Part shown: piece after piece, positions 17,545 through 24,949 of the stretch
Numbering within the stretch: the stretch's first letter is position 1
Layout: every line of letters starts with the position of its first letter
NCBI RefSeq assembly: GCF_027925445.1
Contig: NZ_AP027150.1
Location: 110,579-174,578 of the forward strand
Direction: 5' to 3'
DNA from: Methylocystis bryophila
GTDB lineage: Bacteria; Pseudomonadota; Alphaproteobacteria; Rhizobiales; Beijerinckiaceae
Length of the DNA stretch: 64,000 bases
The notes under the pieces: model-generated
Seen by the model: only the letters and a program-made list of their open reading frames with translations
Databases searched by the model: none
Told to the model about the DNA's origin: nothing
Made by a program: the position numbers and the translations under genes

Positions 17545-18084
17545 TCAGTCGTCTCCATAAAAAATGTCGGTCTCTCGTAGCTCACCATCGATGCCAACCG
17601 ACTTTTCCCAAATTTGGACCCCGATGTCGGAATCGTCCTCAAACAGATCGGCAAGGTAAAAGATCATCGGGCCGGACCAGCACTTGCGGGTTCGGCATTT
17701 CGCGATCGTGAAGATTTCCCCCTCCGTCTCATAGATCCCGCCGCGCGGCTGGTTCGGGTCCGTGTCTTCGACGCCCAGCAAATAAGCGTTCGCGAGTGAC
17801 TCCGACCAGTGGTGGCGTATGACCAGCGAGCGATCGTCCGACGGCGATAAACGGCGCAGAGGAATCGCCTTCGCAATTCCCGCCACGTCGTCCTTGAGAT
17901 TGAAGAGAGAAAAATCGCAAGCGACAACGGTCTCGTTATGCTTGAAGCTTGGCGCCGCTGACGATAGAGACACTCTCTTCCTCACGAGGCGGTAGACCTG
18001 AGGGAAATAGATTTTGAGCGGCTCACACCACACGTCTCCCCGCCGCGCCACGCGGGTGGGAAATTTCAAGATCTGATCTTCCAT
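17545..18084 (-). CDS. Hypothetical protein, 179 residues
   Basis: I do not recognise this protein. It is an acidic, apparently soluble protein that begins MEDQILKFPTRVARRGDVW and ends in an acidic tail. It has a CRTRKCW pair of cysteines near residue 135 and no signal peptide or membrane helix. Codon use fits its neighbours and the frame is long and clean. It lies alone between gene-free stretches, so context gives no hint of function. Confidence 0.55.
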   Translation of the reverse strand: MEDQILKFPTRVARRGDVWCEPLKIYFPQVYRLVRKRVSLSSAAPSFKHNETVVACDFSLFNLKDDVAGIAKAIPLRRLSPSDDRSLVIRHHWSESLANAYLLGVEDTDPNQPRGGIYETEGEIFTIAKCRTRKCWSGPMIFYLADLFEDDSDIGVQIWEKSVGIDGELRETDIFYGDD

Positions 18085-18259
18085 AAATGGCGCCTCCTAT
18101 CTCTAAAGGAAAACGAGCGGATCTTCGCACAGTTAAGGCCAAGTTGCGGCAATTCCGCGGCGCGAGTCAGGCGGAGAATCTGCCAACTCTTTATAATCCG
18201 GATGGGCGCCAAAGCGCCGCGCTGAAAAGTAGCCTCATTCGCATTCCGTAAGCTTCTTC

Positions 18260-19389
18260 CTAATAACTTGGTGACTGAGATTGCACCCATCGGCGCCCGG
18301 CTTTGCGGTTTAGGAGAAGCCATGTTTCCGACAGCCGCCTTCCCATCCGCGCCGCGGGGGTCACAATTAGCGCGTCCCAAATCAACGTGGCTGCGGCGAT
18401 CGCTGCGAGCGAAATTAGCAGCGACAGGGCTGGCGCCGTCCTCTCGGCGAGCGCGGCGTGCACGCCCGACATCACGGGCAAGTGCACCAAGTAAGCCGAA
18501 AACGACAGCTCTCCGCCCTCACGCAACGCCATCGCGGGCCGAGAGTCACCCGCGACGGCTCCCAGGCGCGACCCGCCAGCACGAAACCAAACAACACCGC
18601 GACAAGGGTTAGACTCAGCCCCGAGAATCGCCCAATCGTCAGACGTGCGAAGAGGGAGGCGACGCACGCCCAATAGAACGCCTGTCCGAGGCTCAGGGAT
18701 GGCCAAAGCTTGCGGCGCGCGACCGCTTGCTCTCTCGACGTTGCGAGGCCGATTCCGATGAAAACAGGGCGTCCGGTCGTGTGCTCCAAACATAGGACCC
18801 AACAGGGCGTTCCAAGCCCGCGCCCATCGCAACAACAGTCAGGCAGACCGGCAAGGCCAGGCGGCGGGGCAAGGCGATGAGCGCTGGCGCGAACGCGTAA
18901 AATTGTCCTTCGAGCGATAGACTCCGAAAATGCGAGGCGACCAACAGATGCGGGCAAGGGGCCGGGCTCGCCGTGCAACCCGCCCAATAGAAATTCGCGA
19001 AGAACGCGAGAGCCGCGTCGAGATCGGCCCATGACGCTCGAGGGCACTCCTGCGCCAGTCGAACCGCTCCAACCACTGCGAGGGTGCCTGCGGCAGGCGC
19101 AGCGATTCTCACGAACGGCCGCGCCCAGAACGCTCGCGCGCCGAGCAGCGTGTTCCCCGCAGCCTTGACACTCATCGCCCGGACCTTCCAGTAGATCACA
19201 AAACCCGAGATCATCAAAAAACAAGTCGACGCCGACGCCGAAGGCGGGCAGGGCGAGGCTGTAGGCATTGTCCGTCTCGAGCCCATAGACCAGCCCGACA
19301 TGCGAGAGCACGACCATAACCAGGGCCAGTCCGCGCAATTCGTCGATGACGCCAATTCTTCCGCTGGGTTGTGGCTTCCCTTGGATCAT
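18260..19389 (-). pseudogene. Acyltransferase-3 family membrane protein, frameshifted
   Basis: The remains of an acyltransferase-3 (OafA/Exo-type) integral membrane protein that O-acylates sugars or lipids. From ATG 19389 the N-terminus reads RIGVIDELRGLALVMVVLSH, a standard first helix. Near 19200 the coding potential moves to a second frame with FLMISGFVIYWKVRA and LSLEGQFYAFAPALIAL. Near 18840-18690 it moves again, and the C-terminal helices end with LSFSAYLVHLPV in the frame that stops at 18260. At least two frameshifts separate recognisable parts, so no full protein can be made. Sequencing error is possible but less likely with several shifts. Confidence 0.7.
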
Positions 19390-19708
19390 GGCGACCCCTT
19401 CGGGCCAGGCTCTGTTCGCGCTGCGATCGAAGCCGCCGCCGGCGTCTTCGCCCTTCGGGTCACGAGCCCTGTCGCGAGACTTTCGCGTGTGTGCTTGCGC
19501 ATTTAGTCTTCCAAAAGAGTGGAGCGCCCAAGAGACTGGCCAATGCCCCAGAGCCCGACGCGCCCGAGCTGCAGCGACGGCGATGGGCCCCACCCCCCTC
19601 TGGGCACGGATGACAAAATATAATAAAATGCCCGTCATGCGAAGGCCCCGCCTCTGATAGCGGAATGCAGAGGACGGCTTGCGCAGGTCTAGGAGAACGG
19701 AAAACCTC
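19390..19708. other. Intergenic stretch upstream of ssb1
   Basis: About 320 bases without a supported gene. It contains the AT-rich 19-base motif at 19614-19632 and the ribosome site of the first SSB-like gene. A long GC-rich ORF on the minus strand reads through it but looks like a shadow of the broken acyltransferase. Confidence 0.4.
19614..19632 (+). promoter_or_regulatory. AT-rich 19-base motif, copy 1 (upstream of ssb1)
   Basis: CAAAATATAATAAAATGCC, matching copy 2 upstream of traK at 17 of 19 positions. It includes a perfect TATAAT on the plus strand at 19619-19624, about 85 bases before the ssb1 start, so it may double as a -10 element. No good -35 hexamer is evident at the usual distance. 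Confidence 0.5.
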
Positions 19709-20053
19709 ATGCGCAGCACCAATCTGTTTATCGTGCGCGGTCACGTCGGCGCCGATGGGAAAGGCTTTGACGGCAGCAAAGTCGCAAAATTCAGCGTCGC
19801 GACGAATCGCGTCTGGGTTGACCGAGAGACCCGCGAAAGGAAAGAGGCCGTCGACTGGGTGACGCTCACGGTTCTGAACGAGAGGATCGCCAAATGGGCT
19901 CTGGAAAACATCAAGAAAGGCGATCCGGTGTACGCCGAATGTCGTGTCACGGAGCGTAGCTACCAAAAGGATGGGCAAACGGTCTACACGACCGACGTCA
20001 TCGTCGGCGTCATCGATCGCCTTACGCCTTCGCAGCACACTGATGAGGAATAG
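19709..20053 (+). CDS. Single-stranded DNA-binding protein (SSB-like), copy 1
   Basis: A 114-residue OB-fold protein of the SSB family, which coats single-stranded DNA during replication or conjugation. Recognisable blocks are FIVRGHVGADGK, KVAKFSVATNRVW, DWVTLTVLNERIAKWALENIKKGDPVYAE and the final beta strand TTDVIVGVI. It lacks the long acidic DDDIPF tail of chromosomal SSB and ends after about 110 residues, so it should not recruit repair partners in the usual way. ATG 19709 follows AGGAG at 19691. It lies on the side of oriT predicted to enter the recipient early and on the strand templated by the transferred DNA, as for plasmid leading-region ssb genes. Confidence 0.8.
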   Translation: MRSTNLFIVRGHVGADGKGFDGSKVAKFSVATNRVWVDRETRERKEAVDWVTLTVLNERIAKWALENIKKGDPVYAECRVTERSYQKDGQTVYTTDVIVGVIDRLTPSQHTDEE

Positions 20054-20756
20054 GCGAGGCGACGATCGCCGTCCGGGATTTCCGACCTGTTCCGTTCGGC
20101 GCCGCTGCGGTGGAGACCGCGTAATTCCCCGCAGGCAGCACACACCGTCGGCGTGCTACGCAGATTTCATTGCGGGGCTCCGGCGCTTCCTTTCCTCCTT
20201 ACGGTTGTATTTGCGCGCCGAACCGCGAATGCGGCTCCGACTGAGTTCGCCTAGATTCACCGATCAGTTCGGACGGAGATGCGGCGTCGTGAAAGGCGCA
20301 GTAGGGGCTGTGGCGACCCACTTCTCTATAGCTGGAGGAGGCTCGAAAGGCCCGCGTTCTTGCCGCGGAGGGATGCTTTCGAAGCCGCGCCGCGCGCGAC
20401 TGAGTCGGTTCCGGGGCGTTCGTGATCGCGTGGTTCGTCCGGTCGTCCTGCGCGCGTCCTCGAGACGATTCCGGATCTTTCCTTGAAAAAACGCGCGCCA
20501 GTCTCTCTCACGTCTCGGGCAGCGCCCCGTTGCTCATAATGGCCAGGTCTATCGACGGCGAATCCCGCTTCGGCGCCTGCGCCGAAGAATTTTCCCCTTG
20601 CCGCTCGGCGAGCGGCAATTCCTCGCGAAACAAAATTCATCGTCACGGCCGGCGCGCGGCGCTTCGCTTGCCCGCTTCGCGGCTCCGCAGGCTTCTTGGC
20701 CGCCGAATAACGACCGCCATCGCAACGGGGACGGCCCCAAACGATGGAGAGAAAAA
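20054..20756. other. Gene-free stretch between the two ssb-like genes
   Basis: About 700 bases. ORFs on both strands are GC-rich shadows without domains. An in-frame extension of ssb2 to 20598 is possible but has no family match. I see no repeat or terminator. Confidence 0.35.
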
Positions 20757-21134
20757 ATGGCGCATCTTTGTGAAATGAACCAGATCGGTCACGTCGCCTC
20801 GGTCAAGAACATCGGCAAGAACCTGATCGTCAGAATCGCCTCCAACGCCAACTACAAGAACGGCGAAGGCGCTTGGGTCGAGCGCACCCACTGGAACGAA
20901 CACATGATCTTCGAGCGCCAAGCCGGCTTGCTCAAATGGGCCAGCGAAAACCTCAAGCCTGGCGACCTGGTTCACGTCCGCTCTACCGCCTTCCAGAGCG
21001 AATGGGAGAAGGACGGCGAAACCCGCTACGGTCAGACGTTCGCGGTCAACGAGCTCACCCTGCTGACCGCGAAGTCGGACAAGAAGGAGAAGCAGGAGGA
21101 AACCGCGAAGTCGCGAGGTGGACGCCGTCGCTGA
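20757..21134 (+). CDS. Single-stranded DNA-binding protein (SSB-like), copy 2, divergent
   Basis: A 125-residue OB-fold protein more divergent than the first copy. It begins MAHLCEMNQIGHVASVKNIG and shows VRIASNANYK, WVERTHWNEHMIFERQAGLLKWASENLKPGDLVHVRS and a C-terminal strand FAVNELTLL. The last 20 residues are Lys/Glu/Arg-rich, ending SRGGRRR, instead of an acidic tip. ATG 20757 follows GGAGAG closely. Two SSB-like proteins 700 bases apart, one with a basic tail, suggests division of labour or heteromer formation. It ends just before a strong GC hairpin. The SSB family call is good; DNA-binding preference is unknown. Confidence 0.75.
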   Translation: MAHLCEMNQIGHVASVKNIGKNLIVRIASNANYKNGEGAWVERTHWNEHMIFERQAGLLKWASENLKPGDLVHVRSTAFQSEWEKDGETRYGQTFAVNELTLLTAKSDKKEKQEETAKSRGGRRR

Positions 21135-21145
21135 GGCGGCTTCTC

Positions 21146-21170
21146 GAGGGGGCCCTCAGGCGGCCCCCTC
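21146..21170. terminator. GC-rich hairpin between convergent genes
   Basis: GAGGGGGCC at 21146-21154 pairs perfectly with its complement at 21162-21170 across a 7-base loop. It lies 12 bases after the ssb2 stop and overlaps the last codon of the convergent zinc-ribbon gene, so it could terminate both. There is no T-run, so efficiency is uncertain. Confidence 0.6.
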
Positions 21171-21411
21171 ACAGTCGTCCCATGCCATGGGCACGATACT
21201 GCAACCAATCCGGTCTCACGTCGGTAGGCCGCGCGCCGCAAATCACACAACGAAGCCGCGCCCGAAGCAACGGAACCGCAATCGCACCGGAATGGCACGA
21301 TACATCGACTCGCGCGCTCTGGCCGCAGTAGCAGCTCGCCGCGATCGCCTTCACGCCGATCGCGCGCATGTCGTTCAGGGTCATGGGCGGGCCGAAGTAG
21401 CGTGATGGCAT
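21169..21411 (-). CDS. Small zinc-ribbon-like conserved protein
   Basis: An 80-residue protein of a conserved but uncharacterised Rhizobiales family whose members begin like MPSxYFGPPMTL and carry two short cysteine clusters. Here Cys27/Cys29 with Cys39 and Cys55/Cys58 (CVICGA) could bind zinc. The family motif ADxRPxW appears as TDVRPDW near the C-terminus. It is convergent with ssb2 and divergent from the SRAP gene, with 58 bases between the start codons. No function is known to me. The assignment rests on recollected family wording and the cysteine pattern. Confidence 0.65.
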   Translation of the reverse strand: MPSRYFGPPMTLNDMRAIGVKAIAASCYCGQSARVDVSCHSGAIAVPLLRARLRCVICGARPTDVRPDWLQYRAHGMGRL

Positions 21412-21469
21412 GGACCCCCTATATTCGATTCGCCTCGACCGCGCCGCCCGGCCGTTCTACCTTGACCTC

Positions 21470-22141
21470 ATGTGCGGCCGTTTCACACAGCAGCTCTCTT
21501 GGGCGGAGATTCATCGGCTTGCCGACTTGATCGGGCAGCCGCGCAACCTCGCGCCTCGATTTAACATCGCGCCCACAACACCGATCGAGGTCGTTCGGGC
21601 AGGGGAGGCCGGCAATGAACTTGTGCCGATGCGCTGGGGCCTCGTGCCCTCTTGGTGGAAAAAGCCGCTTGGCGAGCTTCGGTCAACGTTCAACGCGCGG
21701 GCCGAAACCGTCACTGAGAAGCCGATGTTCCGGGCGGCGTTCAAGGCGCGCCGTTGCATCATCCCAGCCTCCGGCATTTACGAATGGACCGGCAGAGCGG
21801 GGGCCAAGACGCCGCACTATTTCTTGGCGCCCTCCGGCGAGCCGCTCGCTCTCGCGGGGCTTTGGGAGCACTGGCGGGATCCGGAAAGCGACGCAAGCTT
21901 CGACTCGGCGACGATCATCGTCGGCGCGGCGAGCAAATGGATGAGCAGCTTTCACGATCGAATGCCGATCATCCTCGAATGGAGCTCGACGCGTGAGTGG
22001 TTGCGCGGCGCCAATCCCGTAGCGCACTTGCACCCGGCTCCCGACGACGCCCTGCGGGAGTGGGTCGTGTCGACTCGCGTCAACAGGACAGGCTTTAGAG
22101 ATGAAGATCAAACGCTTATTGACCCGATAAACGGCACTTAA
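21470..22141 (+). CDS. SOS-response-associated peptidase / abasic-site protein (SRAP, YedK-like)
   Basis: A 223-residue SRAP-domain protein. The family crosslinks covalently through Cys2 to abasic sites in single-stranded DNA, shielding them. The start must be at ATG 21470 because MCGRF places the catalytic Cys directly after Met. The upstream ATG 21410 would bury it. Other active-site residues are visible: Asn75 in STFNARAET, Glu105 in SGIYEW and His162 in SFHDRMP. Length and blocks such as RFNIAPTTP and MRWGLVPSWW are normal. Being near two SSB-like genes it fits a module that protects single-stranded DNA, for example during transfer. A decayed copy of its 3' end lies at 23336-23377. Confidence 0.9.
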   Translation: MCGRFTQQLSWAEIHRLADLIGQPRNLAPRFNIAPTTPIEVVRAGEAGNELVPMRWGLVPSWWKKPLGELRSTFNARAETVTEKPMFRAAFKARRCIIPASGIYEWTGRAGAKTPHYFLAPSGEPLALAGLWEHWRDPESDASFDSATIIVGAASKWMSSFHDRMPIILEWSSTREWLRGANPVAHLHPAPDDALREWVVSTRVNRTGFRDEDQTLIDPINGT

Positions 22142-22653
22142 TTTTGCTGACGAGCAGGTCAGCTTCTATGGACCGCAAACTATTGAAGCTGCGGCATGAT
22201 TTCGGTTCTGCGAAGAAGCCGCATCTTGCAAAAATCGCGACTTGAGCGACTTATACTTTAGCTAGCCTCTCTTATTCGTGGGGCGGCCATTCAATGCTGC
22301 AGGCGTAGCATAAGGCACTGTGGTTGACGTCTAACCGGCCCGGCACCGGGCGCGAAGGACATTTTCCGCAGCGTTGCGCTGCCGCCTTCCTTGAAGGATT
22401 GTCGTGGTCATCGCCAGGGAAGCGTTGTCTTTTCGCCCGGAATCATTAAGTGCTTGGAGACCGGATTCGCTGAGGGAAATTTTCGCCATCTACGTTGTGG
22501 AAGACGAGAAATATCGTCGTTGCTACCGATCCCTTGAAGATAGGTTTCCCTTCGCGAACCAGTCCCGCAGCAGAGAGAATCGCTTGCCGTCACCGCAAAT
22601 CCATCATTCGGTCTTACTGACATGTCAGTAATCCGTTCATCCTGAGAGGTCTA
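22142..22653. other. Gene-free stretch after the SRAP gene
   Basis: About 510 bases with only short, domain-free ORFs. It contains the probable promoter of the basic hypothetical gene at 22654, but I could not assign its hexamers. Confidence 0.35.
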
Positions 22654-23235
22654 ATGCGCCATATCGTCCGCCCTTTCAAAATTGAATTCAAAAGCCGCTC
22701 CTCCAGATCAACGCCTATGCGCTCGCCGACGGGCGGCGACGTTGGTAAAGACAGAGCGACACCGGCGCTTAAGAACGCTGACGTTTTCTTGGCAGGCGGT
22801 CCCGGCCGCACGAAGGTCCCCGAAGCCGCGATGAAGGCCGCTCAAGCTGTCTTCCGTCGAACCTCGTCATTGGCTCCGGCGCCTGAGGCGATCCCGGCAT
22901 TGAACGTTCCCGTGGGTCGGGTGCTGCCGAGTCTCATCGAAAACGGCGGCGTTTTGGCGGTCCGGCCGGCGGTAGTCGATCAAAAGGCAGCTCGCAGCCG
23001 CGCGGCGAGGAAGGCCAAGGCCGGCTCTCCCGCTCGGCCAAGCAGGTCGCCCGTGCCGCCGGAATACGGCGTGGTGCTTGATCAGCCTATCCAAGTGGCG
23101 ACGAAAATCGTGCCGGAGACGCCGACCGCTGCCCTCGATTGGGAGCGCAGATCGGCCCGCAAGCGCCGCCTTCTCGACGCCGAACTCAAGGCCGGCGAGA
23201 AGTGGAAGCGGCGCTTATGCAAGGCCGCCCGCTGA
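22654..23235 (+). CDS. Basic hypothetical protein
   Basis: A 193-residue, strongly basic protein that I do not recognise. It begins MRHIVRPFKIEFKSRSSRS, is rich in Ala, Pro, Arg and Lys through the middle, and ends in the basic helix ERRSARKRRLLDAELKAGEKWKRRL. No membrane segment or enzyme motif is visible. The composition suggests a nucleic-acid-binding or largely disordered protein. It lies between the SRAP gene and a decayed copy of the SRAP 3' end, so it may have arrived with a duplication. Codon use fits the neighbours, but a protein this low in complexity is a moderate-confidence call. Confidence 0.5.
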   Translation: MRHIVRPFKIEFKSRSSRSTPMRSPTGGDVGKDRATPALKNADVFLAGGPGRTKVPEAAMKAAQAVFRRTSSLAPAPEAIPALNVPVGRVLPSLIENGGVLAVRPAVVDQKAARSRAARKAKAGSPARPSRSPVPPEYGVVLDQPIQVATKIVPETPTAALDWERRSARKRRLLDAELKAGEKWKRRLCKAAR

Positions 23236-23335
23236 AAAATTATCAGTAAAGCTGGCCACAACGCCTTCGCCGCCGTAGCCTACCTGCGGCGCCGCGGCGC
23301 GGATGATGTCACCCTGCGCGCAAATGCAAGAACGT

Positions 23336-23377
23336 GAGGAAGATCAAACGCTCATCGACCCCGTGGGAGGCACTTGA
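23336..23377 (+). pseudogene. Remnant of the 3' end of an SRAP (yedK-like) gene
   Basis: These 42 bases encode EEDQTLIDPVGGT followed by a stop. The end of the intact SRAP gene encodes DEDQTLIDPINGT and a stop. The DNA matches closely, as shown by GATCAAACGCT in both. The rest of a second SRAP gene is absent, so this is a leftover of a duplication or of recombination that brought in the intervening 1.2 kb. Confidence 0.7.
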
Positions 23378-23514
23378 CTTTTCTAGGGAGCGGGCTAACA
23401 TCAAATGTGACGCAACATATTGAATGTGTTCCATAATCTCGATTATGCGAACAAGCGTTGCAGCTCCAATATTGAAATGACATCGCCCCGGAGGCCACGC
23501 CGGAGCCAGCTAAG

Positions 23515-24099
23515 CTAGCGCAAAAGCCTGCGCAATTCTTGTGTGAGCGGATGAAGATTTCCGGCATAACTCTCGATCATCGCGGGCAAAAACGTTTCAC
23601 GCTCGACGCGCGCGAAGTCGAAGGGAAACCCTGCCCGCTCGCCGAGTACCGCGACGAATGCCAATTGACAGCGGCCATTTCCTTCTCTGAATGCGTGGAT
23701 CGCGTTCAGCTCCGCCAGGAAGTTCGCAATTTCGCAAACAAATCGATTCGAGTCGCTGGTTGAAAGCGCCCCGCTCTCCCTAAGGCCGGCAAACAGGTGA
23801 TCCATTGTAGCTGGAATGTTTTCGGGGAAGCAAAAGGGATTCCCGCCTTTGGAGGTCCTTACGGTGCGATACTTCCCTGCCCATCTGTAGACGTCCTGGA
23901 AGAGGTGGTAATGCACGCTCCGATAGTGCCGAGCGTCGCAATTGCCGCGCGGCAAGGGCTCATTCGCGCGTAGCGTGGTCATTTCGAGCTCGAATGACTC
24001 AAGCAGTTTCGGGTGGCGCAAACCCAGCTTGTTTTTGAGGACGTTTGTGTTTTTGTAACAATAAGGATCGTCGAAGGCGTCGTAGCCTCCAAAGGTCAT
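23515..24099 (-). CDS. Fic-domain protein (putative AMP-transferase toxin)
   Basis: A 194-residue Fic protein. Fic enzymes transfer AMP or related groups to target hydroxyls. The motif is HAFREGNGR at residues 135-143, with catalytic His135, Glu139 and Asn141 present. The canonical second arginine of HxFx(D/E)GNGRxxR is Leu at 146 here. A flap-like RTSKGGNPFCFPENI segment lies at about 81-95, and the YHLFQDVYRWAGKYR block is normal. It starts in a 1-base overlap (TGATG) with the upstream antitoxin-like gene, so the two are co-translated. The arrangement is that of VbhA/VbhT-type toxin-antitoxin pairs. The Arg-to-Leu change may alter inhibition or the nucleotide used. Targets are unknown. Confidence 0.85.
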   Translation of the reverse strand: MTFGGYDAFDDPYCYKNTNVLKNKLGLRHPKLLESFELEMTTLRANEPLPRGNCDARHYRSVHYHLFQDVYRWAGKYRTVRTSKGGNPFCFPENIPATMDHLFAGLRESGALSTSDSNRFVCEIANFLAELNAIHAFREGNGRCQLAFVAVLGERAGFPFDFARVERETFLPAMIESYAGNLHPLTQELRRLLR

Positions 24100-24305
24100 C
24101 AGCGAGACTTCGCCTGGCTATAGGCTCGGATCACTTCCGTGCGCTGCTCGTCGTTCGTCAACTTCCGTTTCTTCATAGAGGCGAGACGCTTTCGGCTCGC
24201 CGCGCTCAAGCTGACGCCTTCGATCGCCGTGATCGCGGCGAAAGACTGCTCCCCGAGCACATGACCTTCGGTTGTCCCCGCAAGTCGCTTGGGTCCCTTC
24301 ACCAT
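24099..24305 (-). CDS. VbhA-like antitoxin of the Fic pair
   Basis: A 68-residue protein that ends in a 1-base overlap with the Fic start. The central part, SFAAITAIEGVSLS followed by a helix and KLTNDEQRTEVI, resembles the VbhA antitoxin family, whose helix inserts an inhibitory Glu into the Fic active site. The family motif (S/T)xxxE(G/N) is only partly met: Glu and Gly are present, but the first position is Ile with Thr next to it. I start at ATG 24305. The ORF is open to 24350 without added similarity. Antitoxin identity rests on gene order, size and the helix pattern. Confidence 0.6.
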   Translation of the reverse strand: MVKGPKRLAGTTEGHVLGEQSFAAITAIEGVSLSAASRKRLASMKKRKLTNDEQRTEVIRAYSQAKSR

Positions 24306-24363
24306 GCCTAGCTCTCTTTGGAAGGATTGAGTGAGTCGCGGGTCACACAATTCCCCGCACCGT

Positions 24364-24552
24364 CTATCGATCGAGCAGCTTTCTCGCTTGCGAGATGCGG
24401 TCCTTGAGCCCCGCCTGAAACTCAGGGTCGCGCCGGCGGGTCTCGATATGAGACGAAATCGCGGCTCGGATTACGTCGGAGACGGGTAAGTTCTCGACGT
24501 TCGCGACCACCTCGAGCGCTCGTGCCTGCTCTTCAGACAGGCGGACTGTCAT
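24364..24552 (-). CDS. Ribbon-helix-helix (CopG-like) DNA-binding protein
   Basis: A 62-residue RHH protein: strand MTVRLSEEQ, helix ARALEVVANVEN, turn and second helix LPVSDVIRAAISSHIE, then a basic tail. Such proteins are often autorepressing antitoxin or plasmid regulators. I chose ATG 24552 because AAGGGAAGG precedes it at good spacing. The ATG at 24570 would lie at the predicted transcription start and lacks a ribosome site. It is the first gene of the RHH / VbhA-like / Fic operon and faces the ubiquitin-like operon across about 100 bases. It is therefore a natural candidate to bind the shared promoter region and control both operons. Confidence 0.75.
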   Translation of the reverse strand: MTVRLSEEQARALEVVANVENLPVSDVIRAAISSHIETRRRDPEFQAGLKDRISQARKLLDR

Positions 24553-24576
24553 GGCCTTCCCTTGTTTCATGACGCT

Positions 24577-24629
24577 TTATTACCACCAAATCTTAGTGCT
24601 TGTCAACTGCATCGGTTGTGTGGTAGATT
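24577..24629. promoter_or_regulatory. Back-to-back promoters with overlapping -35 hexamers
   Basis: Plus strand: TTGTCA (24600-24605), 18-base spacer, TAGATT (24624-24629), reading into the Ubl operon. Minus strand: TTGACA (24606-24601), 18-base spacer, TAATAA (24582-24577), reading into the RHH/Fic operon. The two -35 boxes lie on the same base pairs, so both cannot be occupied at once. Confidence 0.6.
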
Positions 24630-24654
24630 GGTATCAATTGATGGAGGTATCAAT
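24630..24654. repeat. Direct repeat GGTATCAAT in the Ubl operon leader
   Basis: GGTATCAAT occurs at 24630-24638 and 24646-24654, 16 bases apart, with the palindrome TCAATTGA at 24634-24641 between them. The second copy runs into the Ubl start codon. The placement just after the -10 element fits an operator, for example for the neighbouring RHH protein. Confidence 0.5.
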
Positions 24655-24937
24655 GAATGAACTTCAACCTCACGAAAGCGGCAACCGACGGCCAGTCGAG
24701 CATCCCACGACGTTCGACATCAAGATTGATCGCAACGCTTACAAGGTCCACGAGCGAGTCATGACAGGCGCAGAGTTGCGTGGGCTGCCAACGCCCAACA
24801 TCGGGCCTGACCGTGACCTGTTCGAAGTCGTTCCCGGCGGGTCGGACCTTAAGATCGAGCTCGACGACAAAGTCGAGATGCGAAACGGCCTGCGTTTCTT
24901 CACCGCGCCGGCTCAGATCAACCCCGGGCAAAATTGA
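24653..24937 (+). CDS. Ubiquitin-like modifier (multi-ubiquitin/Bub-type beta-grasp)
   Basis: A 94-residue protein with one beta-grasp domain of the bacterial multi-ubiquitin type, residues about 19-92. Diagnostic blocks are FDIKIDRNAYKV, TGAELRGL, FEVVPGGSDLKIELDD and the C-terminal FFTAPAQINPG. Such proteins are the small modifier in bacterial ubiquitination-like (Bub) operons. The chain ends INPGQN, not a diglycine, so either the last residues are trimmed or conjugation uses another terminus. ATG 24653 follows GGAGG at 24643. It opens a five-gene operon with E2, JAB-E1, DUF6527 and SDH protease genes. Family membership is strong; that it is conjugated to targets is inferred from the partners. 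Confidence 0.85.
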   Translation: MNELQPHESGNRRPVEHPTTFDIKIDRNAYKVHERVMTGAELRGLPTPNIGPDRDLFEVVPGGSDLKIELDDKVEMRNGLRFFTAPAQINPGQN

Positions 24938-24949
24938 AAGGCTGACGCG

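Noticed and set aside
22404..22631. 75-codon plus-strand ORF after the SRAP gene
   Set aside because: No ribosome site or domain and a competing antisense ORF of the same length; not enough support.
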